In this document: positions 1 through 5,891 of the stretch, one piece after another
Layout of the letters: every line of letters begins with the position of its first letter
How positions within the stretch are numbered: the first letter of the stretch is position 1
Position numbers and translations under genes: made by a program
Assembly: GCA_041627475.1 (NCBI GenBank)
Contig: JBFKQZ010000202.1
Coordinates: forward strand, 1-5,891
DNA: 5,891 nucleotides
Source: JBFGFG01 sp041627475
GTDB taxonomy: Bacteria > Actinomycetota > Nitriliruptoria > Nitriliruptorales > Nitriliruptoraceae
Direction of reading: 5' to 3'
The notes under the pieces: generated by a model
Database searches by the model: none
The model's input: only the letters and a program-made list of their open reading frames with translations
What the model was told of the DNA's origin: nothing

Positions 1-852
1 CGCGAGGCCGAGCCCGGCCACACCGATGTTCGTGCCGGCCAGCGACAGCCGCAGCGCCATGGTCTGCAGGTCGAGCGTCCCGGTCGCGACGTACATGAGC
101 GCGAGGCCGTAGAGCAGGATCGCGCTGGCGACCGCACCCATCACGAAGTACTTGATCGCCGCCTCCTGGCTGCGGCGGTCGCGGCGCGCGAGGCCGGCCA
201 GGACGTACAGCGAGATCGAGAGGATCTCGAGCGCCACGAACAGTGTGATGGCGTCGTTGGCGGCGCCGAGCAGCATCATGCCGGTCGCCGACAGCAGCAC
301 CAGCGGCTCGTACTCACCGCGGGCGATGCCCCGCTCGCGCAGGTAGCCGTGGCTGAAGAGCAGCACGAGCAGGGTGCTGATCAGGACGGTGAGACGCGTC
401 ATGACGGCGATGCCGTCGAACGCGACCGAGCCGCCGGCGGTGAGCACGGGGACGGCTGCACCGATCTGGTCGAACAGGACCCCGGTGATCTGCCACCCGG
501 TGAGTGCCAGTGCGGCGACGGTGCCGGCACCGGCGACCCACGGGCCGATCAGGCGCGGCACACCACCGAGTCCGATGGCGAGCGCGACGACGGCGATGCC
601 GAACGCGATGACGACGCCACCGAGGAACGGGTCGCCCTCGGCGCCGTTGACCGGCAGCGAGAGCAGCACGCCGACCACGACGATCGTCAGCGAGCAGAGA
701 CCCGCGACGAGGTTGCGGAAGCGGTTGGCGACGAGGAGCAGCAGCAGGACCATGACGGTCGCCGACAGCACGATCTCCGGCGCGAACGTCGACCACGCGA
801 AGTCGGGCACGCCGGCGGCGCCGGTCGTGTCAGTGGTGGTTGCGAGCAGCAT
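1..852 (-). CDS. nuoN: NADH-quinone oxidoreductase subunit N, 5' part (3' end outside window)
   Basis: NuoN (ND2/Nqo14 family) is the antiporter-like subunit nearest NuoK and NuoJ. The frame is open from ATG at 852 to the left edge, 284 codons, probably a little over half of the protein. The N-terminus has the family APEIVL segment (24-29). The core shows AFDGIAVMTRLTVLISTLLVL (144-164, the usual third helix), Glu209 in LFVALEILSISLYVL and Lys234 in EAAIKYFVMGAVAS. These match Glu133 and Lys158 of E. coli NuoN as I know them, with the same Glu-Lys spacing of 25. The later lysines lie outside the window. Between the second hydrophobic segment (50-66) and the usual third helix there are about 60 extra residues with two more hydrophobic stretches, near 77-97 and 104-119. 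The start lies three bases after the nuoM stop and has GGGGGAG upstream. The missing 3' end is due to the window edge, not to a broken gene. Confidence 0.96.
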   Translation of the reverse strand, partial: MLLATTTDTTGAAGVPDFAWSTFAPEIVLSATVMVLLLLLVANRFRNLVAGLCSLTIVVVGVLLSLPVNGAEGDPFLGGVVIAFGIAVVALAIGLGGVPRLIGPWVAGAGTVAALALTGWQITGVLFDQIGAAVPVLTAGGSVAFDGIAVMTRLTVLISTLLVLLFSHGYLRERGIARGEYEPLVLLSATGMMLLGAANDAITLFVALEILSISLYVLAGLARRDRRSQEAAIKYFVMGAVASAILLYGLALMYVATGTLDLQTMALRLSLAGTNIGVAGLGLA

Positions 853-855
853 GTC

Positions 856-2421
856 TCACTCCCCCGCGGTCGTGGTGGCAGGCGCGTCGGCGACGTCCCC
901 GGCGACGGCGACCTCGGTGAAGCCGGCGTCGGCGAGCGTGCGTGCCACCGACGGCTCGACGGTGTCGAACAGCGGCGCCGGGTAGATGCCGATCGCCACG
1001 ATCAGCACGAGCAGCGGGGTCAGCACGGCGATCTCGCGCCGGTCGAGGTCCCGCGTGTCACGGTTGGCGTCGGTCGTGAGCGGCCCGTGGAACATCCGCT
1101 GGTACGCCCACAGCAGGTAGAGCGCGGCGAGCACCGCACCGAACGCCGCGAGGATCCCGGCCCAGCTCGCGGACTGGTAGGTCCCGAGCAGGATGGGGAA
1201 CTCACCGACGAACCCGTTGAGACCCGGCAGGGCCAGCGACGACAGCGACACGAGCAGCCAGAGGCCGGCCATGACCGGCACGGACTTCGCGAGCCCGCCG
1301 AAGTCGGCGATCTCGCGCGTGTGGCGTCGCTCGTAGAGGAAGCCGATCAGGAGGAACAGCGCGCCGGTGGACAGGCCGTGGTTGACCATCTGGACCACCG
1401 CGGCGCTGACGGCCACCTCGTTGAGGGCGAACGTGCCGAGCACGACGAAGCCCATGTGGCTGACCGACGAGTAGGCGATGAGCTTCTTGATGTCCGACTG
1501 CATGAGCGCGACGGCGGCGCCGTAGAGCACACCGATGACGGCGAGCCCGAGGACCCATGGGGCGAACTCGAGCGTCGCCTCGGGGAACAGCGGCAGCGCG
1601 TAGCGCAGCAGCCCGAACGTGCCCATCTTCAGCAGGATCGCGGCCAGGAAGACCGAGCCGCCCGTCGGCGCCTCGGTGTGGGCGTCCGGCAGCCAGGTGT
1701 GCACCGGGAAGATCGGGACCTTCACGGCGAAGGCGAGGAAGAAGGCGGCGAACAGCCAGCGCTGGGTCTCGACGGGGATGTCGACGGCCAGCATCGACGC
1801 GTACGAGAAGCTGCCCGGTCCGGTCTGCGTCGTCAGCCCGTACAGCGACAGGATCGCGACCAGCATCAGCAGGCCGCCCAGCAGCGTGTAGAGGAAGAAC
1901 TTCACGGCGGCGTAGCGCCGGTTCCGGCCGCCCCAGATGCCGATGATGATGTACATCGGGACCAGGCTGGCCTCGAAGAAGACGTAGAACGCCAGCAGGT
2001 CGGTCGCGAGGAACACACCGAGGACGGTGGTCTCCAGCGCCAGGAACGCGGCGAGGTAGCCCCGGGGGCGGTCCGTGACGTCCCACGACGACCACAGCAC
2101 GAGCGGCGTGATGAGCGTGGTCAGCAGGATCAGCACGAGGCTGATGCCGTCGACGCCGATCGAGAAGGTCGCACCGATCGCCGGGATCCAGGTCAGCGAC
2201 TGCTCGAGCTGGATGGCGGGGTTGGTGACGTCGAACTGCACGCTGAGCATCACGGCCGAGAGGAACGCGGCCACGCTCGAGCCCATCGCGATGCGACGGG
2301 CGCTGCGCTCGTCCTCGCCGATGAAGCCGATCAGCGCCGCGCCCAGCACGGGCAGCAGCAGCGTCAGCATCGCCCACGAGGGGTCGGTCAGGCGGTTGCC
2401 GAGGTCGGTGAGTGCATCCAC
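856..2421 (-). CDS. nuoM: NADH-quinone oxidoreductase subunit M, antiporter-like proton pump (GTG start)
   Basis: NuoM (ND4/Nqo13 family, homologous to MrpD) is the middle proton-translocating subunit of the membrane arm. The 521-residue length is close to the 509 of E. coli. Key charged residues are present: Glu150 in FYVFFEASLVPMYI (E. coli Glu144), Lys234 in FAVKVPIFPVHTWLPDAH, Lys265 in AAILLKMGTFGLLRYA, and Glu407 in NGFVGEFPIL. The last three even keep the E. coli numbering. His322 is in SSVSHMGFVVLG. After the last helix (about 466-480) a tail of about 30 mostly small or acidic residues follows. The start is GTG at 2421, three bases after the nuoL stop, with AGGTGG 8 bases upstream. 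The nearby ATG at 2417 is in another frame and does not give NuoM. The next in-frame Met (18) would fall inside the first helix region. The stop lies three bases before nuoN. Identification is secure; the exact start is likely but not proven. Confidence 0.97.
   Translation of the reverse strand: MDALTDLGNRLTDPSWAMLTLLLPVLGAALIGFIGEDERSARRIAMGSSVAAFLSAVMLSVQFDVTNPAIQLEQSLTWIPAIGATFSIGVDGISLVLILLTTLITPLVLWSSWDVTDRPRGYLAAFLALETTVLGVFLATDLLAFYVFFEASLVPMYIIIGIWGGRNRRYAAVKFFLYTLLGGLLMLVAILSLYGLTTQTGPGSFSYASMLAVDIPVETQRWLFAAFFLAFAVKVPIFPVHTWLPDAHTEAPTGGSVFLAAILLKMGTFGLLRYALPLFPEATLEFAPWVLGLAVIGVLYGAAVALMQSDIKKLIAYSSVSHMGFVVLGTFALNEVAVSAAVVQMVNHGLSTGALFLLIGFLYERRHTREIADFGGLAKSVPVMAGLWLLVSLSSLALPGLNGFVGEFPILLGTYQSASWAGILAAFGAVLAALYLLWAYQRMFHGPLTTDANRDTRDLDRREIAVLTPLLVLIVAIGIYPAPLFDTVEPSVARTLADAGFTEVAVAGDVADAPATTTAGE
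859..865 (-). promoter_or_regulatory. ribosome binding site of nuoN
   Basis: GGGGGAG on the minus strand directly precedes the nuoM stop codon and lies 6 bases before the nuoN ATG at 852. It supports reinitiation after nuoM. Confidence 0.65.
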
Positions 2422-2424
2422 TGC

Positions 2425-4425
2425 TCAGACCACCTGTGCGACGATGACGGCGACGACGACGATCGCGCCGGCGACCATGGAGCCCACGTAGGCCCGGGTG
2501 ATCCCGGTCTGCGCGGTGCGGGCGACGTCGCCGAGGCGACGCGACGCCCCACCGACCCCGTTGACGACACCGTCCACGACGGTGCTGTCGAACCAGACGA
2601 GCCGGTCGGCGAACCACCCGCCGAAGCGGACGAAGATCGCCTCGTACAGCTCGTTGACGAAGAACTTGCGCTCGAGCAGGTCGGCCGGGAGCCCGGTGAT
2701 GACCTCGGCGCTGCGACCGGCGCTGACGTCACGGCGCAGGTAGGCGAGGTAGGCCAGACCGATGCCGGCGACCGCGGCGACGACCGACAGCGCGATCAGC
2801 AGCGGCTCGTTGACCTCGACGGTCTGGTAGGGCCACTTGGTCGTCGCGGGCGACAGCCACGTGTAGAGCGGGCCGGTGAAGTGCGCCGGGTTCAGCAGGC
2901 CACCGCCGGCGGACAGGACCGCCAGGACGACCAGCGGTGCGGTCATCGAGGCCGGGGACTCGTGCGGGTGCAGCGAGGTGGCGCCGTGCCCGTGCGGGTC
3001 GACGACGGTCTCGCCCTCGCGCCAACGGGGCTCGCCGAGGAACAGCAGGAAGAACCAGCGGCTCATGTAGAACGCCGTGATGACGGCGGTCAGCAGGCCG
3101 ACGGCCCACACGCCGGTGAACCCGTGCTCGTAGGCGATGACGAGGATCTGGTCCTTGGACCAGAAGCCGGCGAACGGCGGGACACCCGCGATCGCGAGCC
3201 AGGCCACGAACGAGGTCCAGAACGTGATCGGCATCACGGCCTTCAGGCCGCCGGCGCGCCAGATGTCGGTGCGGTTGGCCATGGCGTGCATGACCGAGCC
3301 GGCCGCGAGGAACAGCAGGCCCTTGAAGAACGCGTGGGTGACGAGGTGGAAGATGCCCTCGTTGAACCCGCCGGCGCCGACGCCGATGAACATGTAGCCC
3401 AGCTGCGACACGGTCGAGTAGGCGAGGATCTTCTTGAAGTCGTCCTGCCGCAGCGCGATGAGCGCGGCCAGCAGGGCGGTCGCGGCACCGATCCACGCGA
3501 TGATCGTCATCAGGTCGATGCTCAGGGCGAGCACCGGCGACATGCGGACCGTGAGGTAGACACCCGCGGTCACCATCGTGGCGGCGTGGATGAGCGCCGA
3601 GACGGGCGTCGGGCCGGCCATCGCGTCCGGCAGCCAGACGTACAGCGGGATCTGGGCTGACTTGGCCGCGGCACCGCCGAGCAGCAGCAGCCCGAGCACG
3701 AGCGCCTGGTCCGAGCTCAGCACCTCGGCGGCCTGGGCGAGGATGCCCTCCTTGCCGACGAAGTCGAGGTTCCCGAACAGGTCGAACGCGTAGAACATGG
3801 CGACCATGAACGAGACGTCGCCGACGCGGTTTGTGATGAACGCCTTCTTGGCGGCGACCCCGTTCTCCATGTCCTCGAACCAGAACCCGATCAGCAGGTA
3901 GCTCGACAGCCCGACCAGCTCCCAGCCGAGGAACAGCCCCAGCAGGTTGCTGCCGAGCACGAGCATCAGCATCGAGAACAGGAAGAGGTTCAGGTACGCG
4001 AAGAACCGCTCGTAGCGCTCGTCGCCGTACATGTAGCCGAGGCTGTAGACGTGGACGAGCGTGCCGACACCCGTGACCACCAGCAGCATCACGACCGTCA
4101 GCTGGTCGACCAGCATGTCGAGGCTGACGGTGAACCCGCCGATGTCGATCCAGTCGAAGACCTCGACCAGGTAGCTGCCGGGCTCGCCGGCGACGGTGAG
4201 GAAGGCGCCGACGGACAGCAGGAACGAGGCACCGGCCATCGCGATCGCGACGTAGGCCGCGCGCTCGCGCAGGGTCTCCTTGAGGAGCAGCACGAGCACG
4301 AAGCCGAGCAGCGGCAGGACGGGGATCAGCCAGGCCAGCTCGAGGAGGGTGCCGGCGGCCGGCAGGACCTCGTTCTTGGCCACCTCGGCCGTCTCGGCGG
4401 CGAGCAGGAGTGTCTGGGGACTCAT
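2425..4425 (-). CDS. nuoL: NADH-quinone oxidoreductase subunit L, distal antiporter-like proton pump
   Basis: NuoL (ND5/Nqo12 family, homologous to MrpA) is the most distal proton-translocating subunit of complex I. It has 666 residues, slightly longer than the E. coli protein (613). The Mrp-antiporter core shows Glu169 in GWELVGLSSYLLIGFW, Lys255 in GAAAKSAQIPLYVWLPDAM, His280 in SALIHAATMVTAGVY, Lys368 in HAFFKGLLF, and Lys424/Asp425 in FAGFWSKDQIL. A helix near 541-562, a long hydrophilic/amphipathic stretch near 575-645 (with KFFVNELYEAIFVR) and a final helix at 647-666 match the C-terminal lateral helix that clamps NuoM and NuoN. A His-containing loop (DPHGHGATSLHPHES) lies at 476-490. 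About 30 residues precede the usual family N-terminus (WLIPVLPLLGF at 32-42). I kept the ATG at 4425 because GGAGGTGA sits 4 bases upstream. The only TCA codon in nuoL, nuoM and visible nuoN is Ser256; TTA and CTA are absent. Confidence 0.98.
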   Translation of the reverse strand: MSPQTLLLAAETAEVAKNEVLPAAGTLLELAWLIPVLPLLGFVLVLLLKETLRERAAYVAIAMAGASFLLSVGAFLTVAGEPGSYLVEVFDWIDIGGFTVSLDMLVDQLTVVMLLVVTGVGTLVHVYSLGYMYGDERYERFFAYLNLFLFSMLMLVLGSNLLGLFLGWELVGLSSYLLIGFWFEDMENGVAAKKAFITNRVGDVSFMVAMFYAFDLFGNLDFVGKEGILAQAAEVLSSDQALVLGLLLLGGAAAKSAQIPLYVWLPDAMAGPTPVSALIHAATMVTAGVYLTVRMSPVLALSIDLMTIIAWIGAATALLAALIALRQDDFKKILAYSTVSQLGYMFIGVGAGGFNEGIFHLVTHAFFKGLLFLAAGSVMHAMANRTDIWRAGGLKAVMPITFWTSFVAWLAIAGVPPFAGFWSKDQILVIAYEHGFTGVWAVGLLTAVITAFYMSRWFFLLFLGEPRWREGETVVDPHGHGATSLHPHESPASMTAPLVVLAVLSAGGGLLNPAHFTGPLYTWLSPATTKWPYQTVEVNEPLLIALSVVAAVAGIGLAYLAYLRRDVSAGRSAEVITGLPADLLERKFFVNELYEAIFVRFGGWFADRLVWFDSTVVDGVVNGVGGASRRLGDVARTAQTGITRAYVGSMVAGAIVVVAVIVAQVV
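2430..2435 (-). promoter_or_regulatory. ribosome binding site of nuoM, supports the GTG start
   Basis: AGGTGG on the minus strand lies within the last codons of nuoL (Gln-Val-Val), 8 bases before the GTG at 2421. No in-frame ATG lies close by, so this site is the main support for the GTG start. Confidence 0.65.
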
Positions 4426-4429
4426 CGGC

Positions 4430-4437
4430 TCACCTCC
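4430..4437 (-). promoter_or_regulatory. strong ribosome binding site of nuoL, contains the nuoK stop codon
   Basis: GGAGGTGA on the minus strand is fully complementary to the UCACCUCC at the 3' end of 16S rRNA, and lies 4 bases before the nuoL ATG. Its last three bases are the nuoK TGA. A ribosome finishing nuoK would therefore be placed directly on the nuoL start. This decides the nuoL start in favour of the longer N-terminus. Confidence 0.85.
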
Positions 4438-4729
4438 GCAGCAGGCTGGGCGCGTCGACGTCCAGCGTCCCGCGCCGGAAGAAGACGTTGACGATCAGCG
4501 CGAGGCCGACGACCACCTCGGCGGCGGCCACGACGATCACGAAGAACACGAAGACCTGCCCGTCGGCCCCGCCCCACTGGCGTGCGGCGCCGGCGAAGGT
4601 CAGGTTGACGGCGTTGAGCATCAGCTCGACGCACATGAACAGCACGATGGCGTTGCGGCGCAGGAGCACCCCGGTCAGCCCGGTGGCGAACATCAGCGCC
4701 GAGACGGCGAAGTAGTAGCCGATCGGCAT
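4430..4729 (-). CDS. nuoK: NADH-quinone oxidoreductase subunit K
   Basis: NuoK (ND4L/Nqo11 family, related to MrpC) is a three-helix membrane subunit that forms part of the E-channel between the quinone site and the antiporter subunits. The 99-residue length is normal for the family. Three hydrophobic segments lie near residues 6-22, 28-48 and 58-83. The two intramembrane glutamates known to be needed for proton pumping are present: Glu35 in [10 protein letters not shown] and Glu71 in [11 protein letters not shown]. They correspond to Glu36 and Glu72 of E. coli. The ATG at 4729 overlaps the nuoJ stop (ATGA) and is preceded by GGGAGGG (4737-4743), with GGAGG 8 bases from the start. The last codons, CGG AGG TGA, also form the ribosome site of nuoL. 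Identification is secure. Confidence 0.98.
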   Translation of the reverse strand: MPIGYYFAVSALMFATGLTGVLLRRNAIVLFMCVELMLNAVNLTFAGAARQWGGADGQVFVFFVIVVAAAEVVVGLALIVNVFFRRGTLDVDAPSLLRR

Positions 4730-5529
4730 CAGGCGTCCCTCCCGGTGTCGTCGGACTCGGAGACGTCGGGCACGTCGCGGTCCGCGGCGGGCTCGAGCGT
4801 CGCGGTGGCGTCCTCGGCCGGCCGCACGTCGGCGGTGGCGAGGTCGTCCTCGTCGTCGGCGACGAGGGCTGCCGTGTCGGCGAGGTCGTCCTCGTCGGGG
4901 ACGGGCGCCGACGGGACGAGGTCGTCCTCCAGCGCCGGGTCACGGCGACGGCCGAGGACGAGCGCCCCGAGCGTCGCCACGACGAGCAGCAGCGATGCCG
5001 CCTCGAACGCGAAGGTCCAGCGCGTGAACAGCTGCATCCCGACGAAGCCGACGCTGTCCTGCGACGCCTCGTCGAGCCCGACGCAGGTGACCGCGTCGGC
5101 CGCGCCGTCACCGGCGAGCTGGCCACAGGCCGAGGCAGCGGTCAGCGAGTCGGCGCCGACCACCGTGAGGAACGCACCGGCCAACGCCACGCCCGCCACG
5201 ACGGCGGCGACGGCGCGCACCGGGGTCCGCGTGCCGAGGAGGTCGTCGCGGTCGATGCCGAGCAGCATGATCACGAAGAGGAAGAGCACCACGATCGCGC
5301 CGGCGTAGACGATCACCTGGACGATCGAGAGGAACGAGCTCTGCAGGCCGAGGTAGAGCGCTGCCACCGACAGGAGGTTGAGCACCAGCATCAGGGCGGC
5401 GTGCACGACGTTGCGCAGCGCGACGATGGCCACGGCAGAGCCGAGGGCGATGGCTGCGAACACCCAGAACAGCACCGCCTCGGCACCGCTGGTGGCAGCC
5501 CCCTCCGCAAGGGTCGCCAGCAGTCCCAT
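4729..5529 (-). CDS. nuoJ: NADH-quinone oxidoreductase subunit J with long acidic C-terminal tail
   Basis: NuoJ (ND6/Nqo10 family) is a membrane-arm subunit next to the quinone cavity. It is 266 residues long, against 184 in E. coli. Five hydrophobic segments are visible near residues 19-37, 43-61, 68-91, 104-124 and 173-193. The third contains [20 protein letters not shown], the conserved ND6 helix known to carry a pi-bulge. RRR at 194-196 follows the last helix, so by the positive-inside rule and the family topology the tail is cytoplasmic. The tail (197-266) has 25 Asp/Glu, three Arg and no Lys, and contains three EDDL motifs. The loop before the last helix holds Cys135 and Cys149. I chose the ATG at 5529 because it overlaps the nuoI stop (ATGA), has a GAAGGA ribosome site at 5536-5541 and gives the family N-terminus. 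An in-frame extension upstream to 5832 would run through nuoI and is rejected. The stop overlaps the nuoK start. Confidence 0.95.
   Translation of the reverse strand: MGLLATLAEGAATSGAEAVLFWVFAAIALGSAVAIVALRNVVHAALMLVLNLLSVAALYLGLQSSFLSIVQVIVYAGAIVVLFLFVIMLLGIDRDDLLGTRTPVRAVAAVVAGVALAGAFLTVVGADSLTAASACGQLAGDGAADAVTCVGLDEASQDSVGFVGMQLFTRWTFAFEAASLLLVVATLGALVLGRRRDPALEDDLVPSAPVPDEDDLADTAALVADDEDDLATADVRPAEDATATLEPAADRDVPDVSESDDTGRDA
4737..4743 (-). promoter_or_regulatory. ribosome binding site of nuoK
   Basis: GGGAGGG on the minus strand lies inside the last codons of nuoJ. Its GGAGG core is 8 bases from the nuoK ATG. It supports the start that overlaps the nuoJ stop. Confidence 0.75.
4837..4929 (-). 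repeat. short direct repeats in the nuoJ tail coding the EDDL motifs
   Basis: A 19-base stretch occurs identically at 4837-4855 and 4879-4897, 42 bases (14 codons) apart. A 12-base part of it (gaggtcgtcctc on the plus strand) occurs again at 4918-4929, 36 bases further on. The periods are multiples of three, so the reading frame is kept. Each copy encodes Glu-Asp-Asp-Leu (residues 201-204, 213-216 and 227-230 of NuoJ), and the two longer copies encode DEDDLA. This looks like small in-frame duplications in a weakly constrained tail. Confidence 0.7.
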
Positions 5530-5891
5530 CAGTCGTCCTTCCCGGTGGTCGTCGACAGCCCGCCCACGACGGACTTCGCGCGCGCCGAGGGTCGGTGCGT
5601 GGCCGGCAGGTACTCGCCGGACTTGCGGTCGGGCGGCGTCACGGCCAGCCCGCCGTAGTAGTTCCAGCCGCGCTCGGCGACCTGGCGGTCGGTCTGGGGC
5701 GTGTCGCTGCCACCGGGACCGACGGGGACGAGCAGGTCGTCCTTGGTGAAGATGAGCTTGCCGTGCGTGTCCGCCGCGAGCTCGTAGTCGTGGGTCATCG
5801 TCAGCGCCCGCGTCGGGCACGCCTCGATGCACAGACCGCAGAGGATGCAGCGGTTGTAGTTGATCTGGTAGTCGCTGGCGTAGCGCTCGCC
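5529..5891 (-). CDS. nuoI: NADH-quinone oxidoreductase subunit I, 3' part (5' end outside window)
   Basis: NuoI (TYKY/Nqo9 family) is a peripheral-arm subunit of complex I that carries two 4Fe-4S clusters (N6a, N6b) and passes electrons towards the quinone site. The frame is open from the right edge for 120 visible codons to a TGA. The visible part starts [14 protein letters not shown] and then shows the second ferredoxin motif, [12 protein letters not shown] (bases 5814-5849), with all four cysteines and the proline. The first cluster motif and the start lie beyond the window. After the motif comes the usual family stretch [13 protein letters not shown]. The remaining hydrophilic C-terminal tail of about 55 residues is a variable region in the family. 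The ATG at 5798 is internal and not the start, because the Fe-S motif lies upstream of it in the same frame. The stop overlaps the nuoJ start (ATGA), which suggests translational coupling. Identification is secure; only the full length is unknown. Confidence 0.96.
   Translation of the reverse strand, partial: GERYASDYQINYNRCILCGLCIEACPTRALTMTHDYELAADTHGKLIFTKDDLLVPVGPGGSDTPQTDRQVAERGWNYYGGLAVTPPDRKSGEYLPATHRPSARAKSVVGGLSTTTGKDD
5536..5541 (-). promoter_or_regulatory. ribosome binding site of nuoJ
   Basis: GAAGGA on the minus strand lies 6 bases before the nuoJ ATG, inside the last codons of nuoI. Together with the ATGA overlap it fixes the nuoJ start. Confidence 0.75.

Noticed and set aside
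1..852. nuoN as a truncated pseudogene.
   Set aside because: The frame is open right up to the window edge with conserved residues intact; the gene simply continues outside.
2389..2417. ATG at 2417 as the nuoM start.
   Set aside because: It is in a different frame and leads into a non-NuoM reading; GTG at 2421 is in frame with a ribosome site.
1202..2617. A 471-codon minus-strand ORF overlapping nuoM and the end of nuoL.
   Set aside because: It is an out-of-frame reading of nuoM/nuoL, rich in Arg, Pro and Gly, which is typical of shifted frames in G+C-rich DNA. The same holds for minus-strand ORFs at 314-796, 2729-3496 and 4422-5126.
349..3660. A 1103-codon plus-strand ORF starting with GTG.
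   Set aside because: It lies in exact codon mirror register with nuoL, nuoM and nuoN; its composition is what inverted membrane-protein codons give. It has no recognisable domain, and three well-conserved genes fill the other strand.
2425..4425. NuoL/NuoM-like genes as part of an Mrp antiporter or a membrane-bound hydrogenase instead of complex I.
   Set aside because: The linked NuoI Fe-S subunit, NuoJ and NuoK, the I-J-K-L-M-N order and the NuoL C-terminal lateral-helix region all point to complex I.
4280..5308. A 342-codon plus-strand ORF opposite nuoJ and nuoK.
   Set aside because: It changes from a charged to a Ser/Ala/Arg-rich composition where the register relative to the minus-strand genes changes. 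It is a by-product of high G+C with no family features.
4729..5832. A longer NuoJ starting at 5832.
   Set aside because: The added 101 residues come from reading nuoI out of frame; the ATG at 5529 with ribosome site and ATGA overlap gives the family N-terminus.

Overview
The window is an internal slice of a respiratory complex I operon (nuo, proton-pumping NADH:quinone oxidoreductase). It lies entirely on the minus strand. Read in the direction of transcription, from the right edge to the left, the order is nuoI (3' part only), nuoJ, nuoK, nuoL, nuoM, nuoN (5' part only). This is the canonical bacterial nuoA-N order. Very high G+C, strong G/C preference at third codon positions, a 266-residue NuoJ with a long C-terminal tail (E. 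coli NuoJ is 184 residues) and a GTG start for nuoM fit an actinobacterium. I cannot name the genus.

Layout: the 3' end of nuoI (5529-5891) carries the second ferredoxin-type 4Fe-4S motif of the peripheral arm. nuoJ (4729-5529) and nuoK (4430-4729) encode small membrane subunits that link the quinone site to the antiporter chain. nuoL (2425-4425), nuoM (856-2421) and nuoN (1-852, running off the edge) encode the three Mrp-type antiporter subunits. The genes are packed without usable intergenic DNA: nuoI/nuoJ and nuoJ/nuoK share ATGA overlaps, and the later junctions are 3-4 bases. No promoter, terminator, RNA gene, mobile element or CRISPR array is visible, and no stretch of 300 bases lacks a gene.

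Together, NuoI passes electrons through its Fe-S clusters towards quinone. NuoJ and NuoK carry the charge/conformational link (NuoK Glu35 and Glu71), and NuoL, NuoM and NuoN each hold the Glu/Lys pairs used in proton translocation. The key residues I could check in the visible parts are present, so the complex looks functional.

I see no undescribed system here. The points worth a second look are modest: about 60 extra residues with two hydrophobic segments in the N-terminal part of NuoN; an acidic, internally repeated C-terminal tail and a cysteine pair in NuoJ; and nuoL, nuoM and nuoN lying in one continuous reading frame, separated only by a TGA plus one codon. The very long plus-strand open frame (open from base 1 to 3660) is a mirror of the nuo genes and not a gene.
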